Assembly: GCA_965215845.1 (NCBI GenBank)
Contig: CBDCEL010000003.1
Location: 868,001 to 932,000, forward strand
Reading direction: 5' to 3'
DNA from: Aurantibacter_A sp965215845
Lineage (GTDB): Bacteria > Bacteroidota > Bacteroidia > Flavobacteriales > Flavobacteriaceae
Length of the DNA: 64,000 nt
A program made the translations under genes and the position numbers. Shown one piece after another: positions 62,199 through 64,000 of the stretch. The notes under the pieces are model-generated. The model searched no databases, was not told where the DNA came from, and was given only the letters and a program-made list of their open reading frames with translations. Numbering within the stretch: position 1 is the first letter of the stretch; the number at the start of each line of letters is the position of its first letter.

Positions 62199-63152
62199 AT
62201 GAAAAAATACGTAGACCAAGGCAAGAACGATACAAGAAGTGGTTACGGGGCGGCAATGACCGAATTGGGCAGAACAAATGCCAATGTAGTTGCGTTGTGT
62301 GCCGATTTAGTTGGATCTTTAAAGATCCAACCCTTTATCGATGAGAATCCTGAACGGTTTTTTCAGGTCGGCATCGCCGAGGCCAATATGATGGGCATAG
62401 CCGCAGGTCTTACCATCGGCGGTAAGATTCCTTTTGCCAGTACCTTTGCTAATTTCGCCACGGGCAGGGTCTATGACCAAATTCGACAATCGATAGCCTA
62501 TTCGGGTAAAAATGTAAAAATCTGTGCTTCCCACGCGGGTGTTACCTTGGGTGAAGATGGCGCGACCCATCAAATACTTGAGGATATCGGGTTGATGAAG
62601 ATGTTGCCAGGCATGACGGTTATCAATCCATGTGACTACAATCAGACCAAGGCGGCCACCTTGGCCATCGCCGAACATCAAGGGCCGGTCTATTTGCGCT
62701 TTGGAAGGCCCAAGGTCGCCAACTTTACTCCGGCCGATCAAAAATTTGAAATTGGCAAAGCCTTACTGTTAAACGAAGGGCAAGACGTCACGATCATCGC
62801 AACTGGCCATTTGGTATGGGAAGCGCTCACGGCTGCCGAAAATCTCGAAAATCAGGGTATTTCTGCCGAGGTCATCAATATTCACACCATAAAACCCCTT
62901 GACCGGGAAGCCGTGTTAAAATCTGTTAAAAAAACGGGTTGTGTGGTCACGGCCGAAGAGCACAATTATTTGGGCGGGCTTGGCGAGAGTATTGCCAGAG
63001 TACTTGCCAATCAGCATCCTACGCCGCAAGAATTCATCGCGACCCAAGACACTTTTGGCGAAAGTGGCACCCCGGCTCAGCTGATGGAGAAATACGGACT
63101 CAACAATAAAGCCATCGAGAAGGCCGTTCTCAAAGTATTGGAAAGGAAATGA
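62199..63152 (+). CDS. Transketolase, C-terminal subunit
   Basis: 317 residues from ATG 62199 (MKKYVDQGKNDTRSGYGAAM), chosen over the 62163 reading, which adds 12 residues that begin with TTG and include the G-rich RBS region. GGGGAGG precedes this ATG. The pyrimidine-binding half shows FFQVGIAEANMMGIAAGL (catalytic Glu) and CASHAGVTLGEDG; the C-terminal domain has the YLRFGRPKV segment and the VVTAEEHNYLGGLGE return. It pairs with the N-terminal subunit 127 bases upstream. The gap holds a CCCTTCTC/GAGGGG inverted stretch. Confidence 0.95.
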   Translation: MKKYVDQGKNDTRSGYGAAMTELGRTNANVVALCADLVGSLKIQPFIDENPERFFQVGIAEANMMGIAAGLTIGGKIPFASTFANFATGRVYDQIRQSIAYSGKNVKICASHAGVTLGEDGATHQILEDIGLMKMLPGMTVINPCDYNQTKAATLAIAEHQGPVYLRFGRPKVANFTPADQKFEIGKALLLNEGQDVTIIATGHLVWEALTAAENLENQGISAEVINIHTIKPLDREAVLKSVKKTGCVVTAEEHNYLGGLGESIARVLANQHPTPQEFIATQDTFGESGTPAQLMEKYGLNNKAIEKAVLKVLERK

Positions 63153-63160
63153 CAATGGTA

Positions 63161-63194
63161 TCGTTTTTGATATCATTGATGATATTAAAAACGA
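63161..63194 (+). repeat. Near-perfect 15-bp inverted repeat after transketolase
   Basis: TCGTTTTTGATATCA (63161-63175) and TGATATTAAAAACGA (63180-63194) pair at 14 of 15 positions around TTGA. It starts 8 bases past the transketolase stop and ends 7 bases before the ATG of the outer-membrane protein gene. There is no terminal T-run. Confidence 0.6.
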
Positions 63195-63201
63195 GAACAT
63201 T

Positions 63202-63798
63202 ATGAAGACACTACAGAAATCACTACTCGTGGTCGTGCTATCTCTTTGCGGCACCACCCTATTTGCACAAAACGGTTCAGGATTCGGAGTTAAAGGCGGT
63301 CTCAATTATGGTGGCAATGGAAATTACTTTGACTCTATAGAACAGGCATTTGAAAATCCAGACAAAAATGCCGGCTTTCACGTCGGAATTTTTGGAAAAC
63401 TGGGCAATCGATTATATTTTCGACCTGAATTGGTCTATACCAACACCAAATCAGGATATGACGAAGGGGATTTGAAAATCCAAAAATTGGACGCACCCAT
63501 GTTGGTCGGACTAAAAGTAATAGGCCCTTTGAACATATTTGCAGGCCCAGCATTTCAGTATATTTTGGACACGGAGTTTGACGGCGTATCCGTGAACGAC
63601 ATAGAAAATGATTTCTCGGTAGGATTGAACATAGGTGCCGGGGTCAATCTTGGAAAATTGGGCATCGATCTTCGATACGAACGTGGCTTTAGCGAAAACG
63701 AAGTCGATTTTATCGATTCGAACATTACCAGTTTGAATGGTGATCGGGTTGATACCCGACCCGATCAGTTGATCTTGAGTCTATCGGTGAAGTTTTAG
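63202..63798 (+). CDS. Outer-membrane beta-barrel protein (porin-like, PorT/OprF class)
   Basis: 198 residues with a signal peptide (about 1-22, ending TLFAQ). The mature protein alternates amphipathic strands (GFGVKGGLNYGG, FHVGIFGKLGNRLYFRPELVY, LGIDLRYERGF) and ends with SLSVKF, the C-terminal Phe typical of outer-membrane barrels. It matches the small 8-stranded outer-membrane beta-barrel family, whose role is usually unknown. The hairpin just upstream may control it. A terminator follows the stop. Confidence 0.85.
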   Translation: MKTLQKSLLVVVLSLCGTTLFAQNGSGFGVKGGLNYGGNGNYFDSIEQAFENPDKNAGFHVGIFGKLGNRLYFRPELVYTNTKSGYDEGDLKIQKLDAPMLVGLKVIGPLNIFAGPAFQYILDTEFDGVSVNDIENDFSVGLNIGAGVNLGKLGIDLRYERGFSENEVDFIDSNITSLNGDRVDTRPDQLILSLSVKF

Positions 63799-63818
63799 AA
63801 GTGACTTGATAAAAAAGG

Positions 63819-63855
63819 AAAATCCCTTGGCTTCAAAAGCCGTAGGGATTTTTTT
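63819..63855. terminator. Terminator between convergent genes
   Basis: AAATCCCT (63820-63827) with AGGGATTT (63844-63851), plus GGCT/AGCC inside, form a bulged stem, followed by seven T residues on the plus strand. A T-rich stretch also follows on the minus strand, so it may serve both the outer-membrane gene and the gene at 63890. Confidence 0.85.
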
Positions 63856-63889
63856 GTACGCTGTTATTCCTACTTTGGGACTTGGGGCT

Positions 63890-64000
63890 TCAACTATCCG
63901 CATCTAAATAATCCGGGGTGCCGTCACCATCGCTATCGGGATATGGAATGATGATATTCCCCTGGTCATCAGAAATCTCATCCCGCGTCGAGATACCATC
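63890..64000 (-). CDS. C-terminal end of a protein with an acidic, Asp-rich tail (partial)
   Basis: 36 codons, too short to stand alone, but in frame to a TGA at 63890-63892. The tail has DGISTRDEI and then YPDSDGDGTPDYLDADS, an Asp-rich thrombospondin-type-3 or calcium-binding repeat. In Flavobacteriaceae such tails end several secreted or lipoprotein families, including FKBP-type prolyl isomerases, but the identity cannot be set from this fragment. The rest lies past the window end. Confidence 0.6.
   Translation of the reverse strand, partial: DGISTRDEISDDQGNIIIPYPDSDGDGTPDYLDADS

Noticed and set aside
1..64000. tRNA, CRISPR arrays, insertion sequences, prophage and integrase sites
   Set aside because: Gaps are short and were read on both strands; no cloverleaf, regular repeat array, transposase or integrase gene is visible.

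Overview
The window is chromosomal DNA from a member of the Bacteroidota, most likely a marine Flavobacteriaceae (Maribacter/Zobellia/Arenibacter-like; the genus is a guess). This rests on the SusC/SusD pair, the TAnnTTTG -7 promoter boxes, a zapA-6S RNA-rny block of flavobacterial type, DUF6452/DUF6048/DUF6768 and CCC-motif families, and many lipoproteins and TonB receptors. I see no phage, insertion sequence, CRISPR array, rRNA or tRNA.

Layout. 1-5.3 kb: the 3' end of an unidentified gene, a DUF885 lipoprotein, an exported amidohydrolase, a VanZ-like protein, a small cytochrome c and a CBS protein. 5.4-8 kb: rny, a 6S RNA, zapA and a ZapB-like coiled coil, all on the minus strand. 8.1-13 kb: M23 peptidase, TonB receptor and secreted protein operon. 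13-23.5 kb: housekeeping genes (cysteine desulfurase, Smr protein, rocD, an ECF sigma with a membrane partner, rlmD, an RlmL-like methyltransferase, a ZIP transporter) and small membrane proteins.

23.5-48.5 kb is the accessory core. A minus-strand operon reads susC-susD-DUF6807-Gfo/Idh/MocA (Tat)-Gfo/Idh/MocA (lipoprotein)-dctP-dctQ-dctM. A divergent lacI-thuA unit controls it: a LacI-type palindrome overlaps the -33 element of the susC promoter. Next to it on the minus strand lies a set best known from Planctomycetes and Verrucomicrobia: DUF1501, a PSCyt1/DUF1549/DUF1553 protein, a beta-propeller protein with an azurin domain, a DUF1080 lipoprotein and an exported amidohydrolase. There is no classical glycoside hydrolase, lyase or sulfatase. 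I infer an oxidative (3-keto-glycoside type) sugar-use locus in which SusCD imports a glycoside, exported oxidoreductases and DUF1080 cleave it, periplasmic cytochrome and cupredoxin domains may take the electrons, and a TRAP transporter carries the product, probably a sugar acid, across the inner membrane. The PSCyt1 gene carries an in-frame TGA where a Trp is expected.

48.6-64 kb is housekeeping: thrS-infC-rpmI-rplT (infC starts at ATA), an SGNH hydrolase, an EF-hand gene with an apparent frameshift in a six-T tract, yjbQ, a HAD phosphatase, an orphan exported family usually labelled asparagine synthetase B, dnaB, accA, an LptF/LptG permease, tgt (three zinc cysteines replaced), split transketolase and an outer-membrane protein. 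The last 111 bases hold the 3' end of a further gene.
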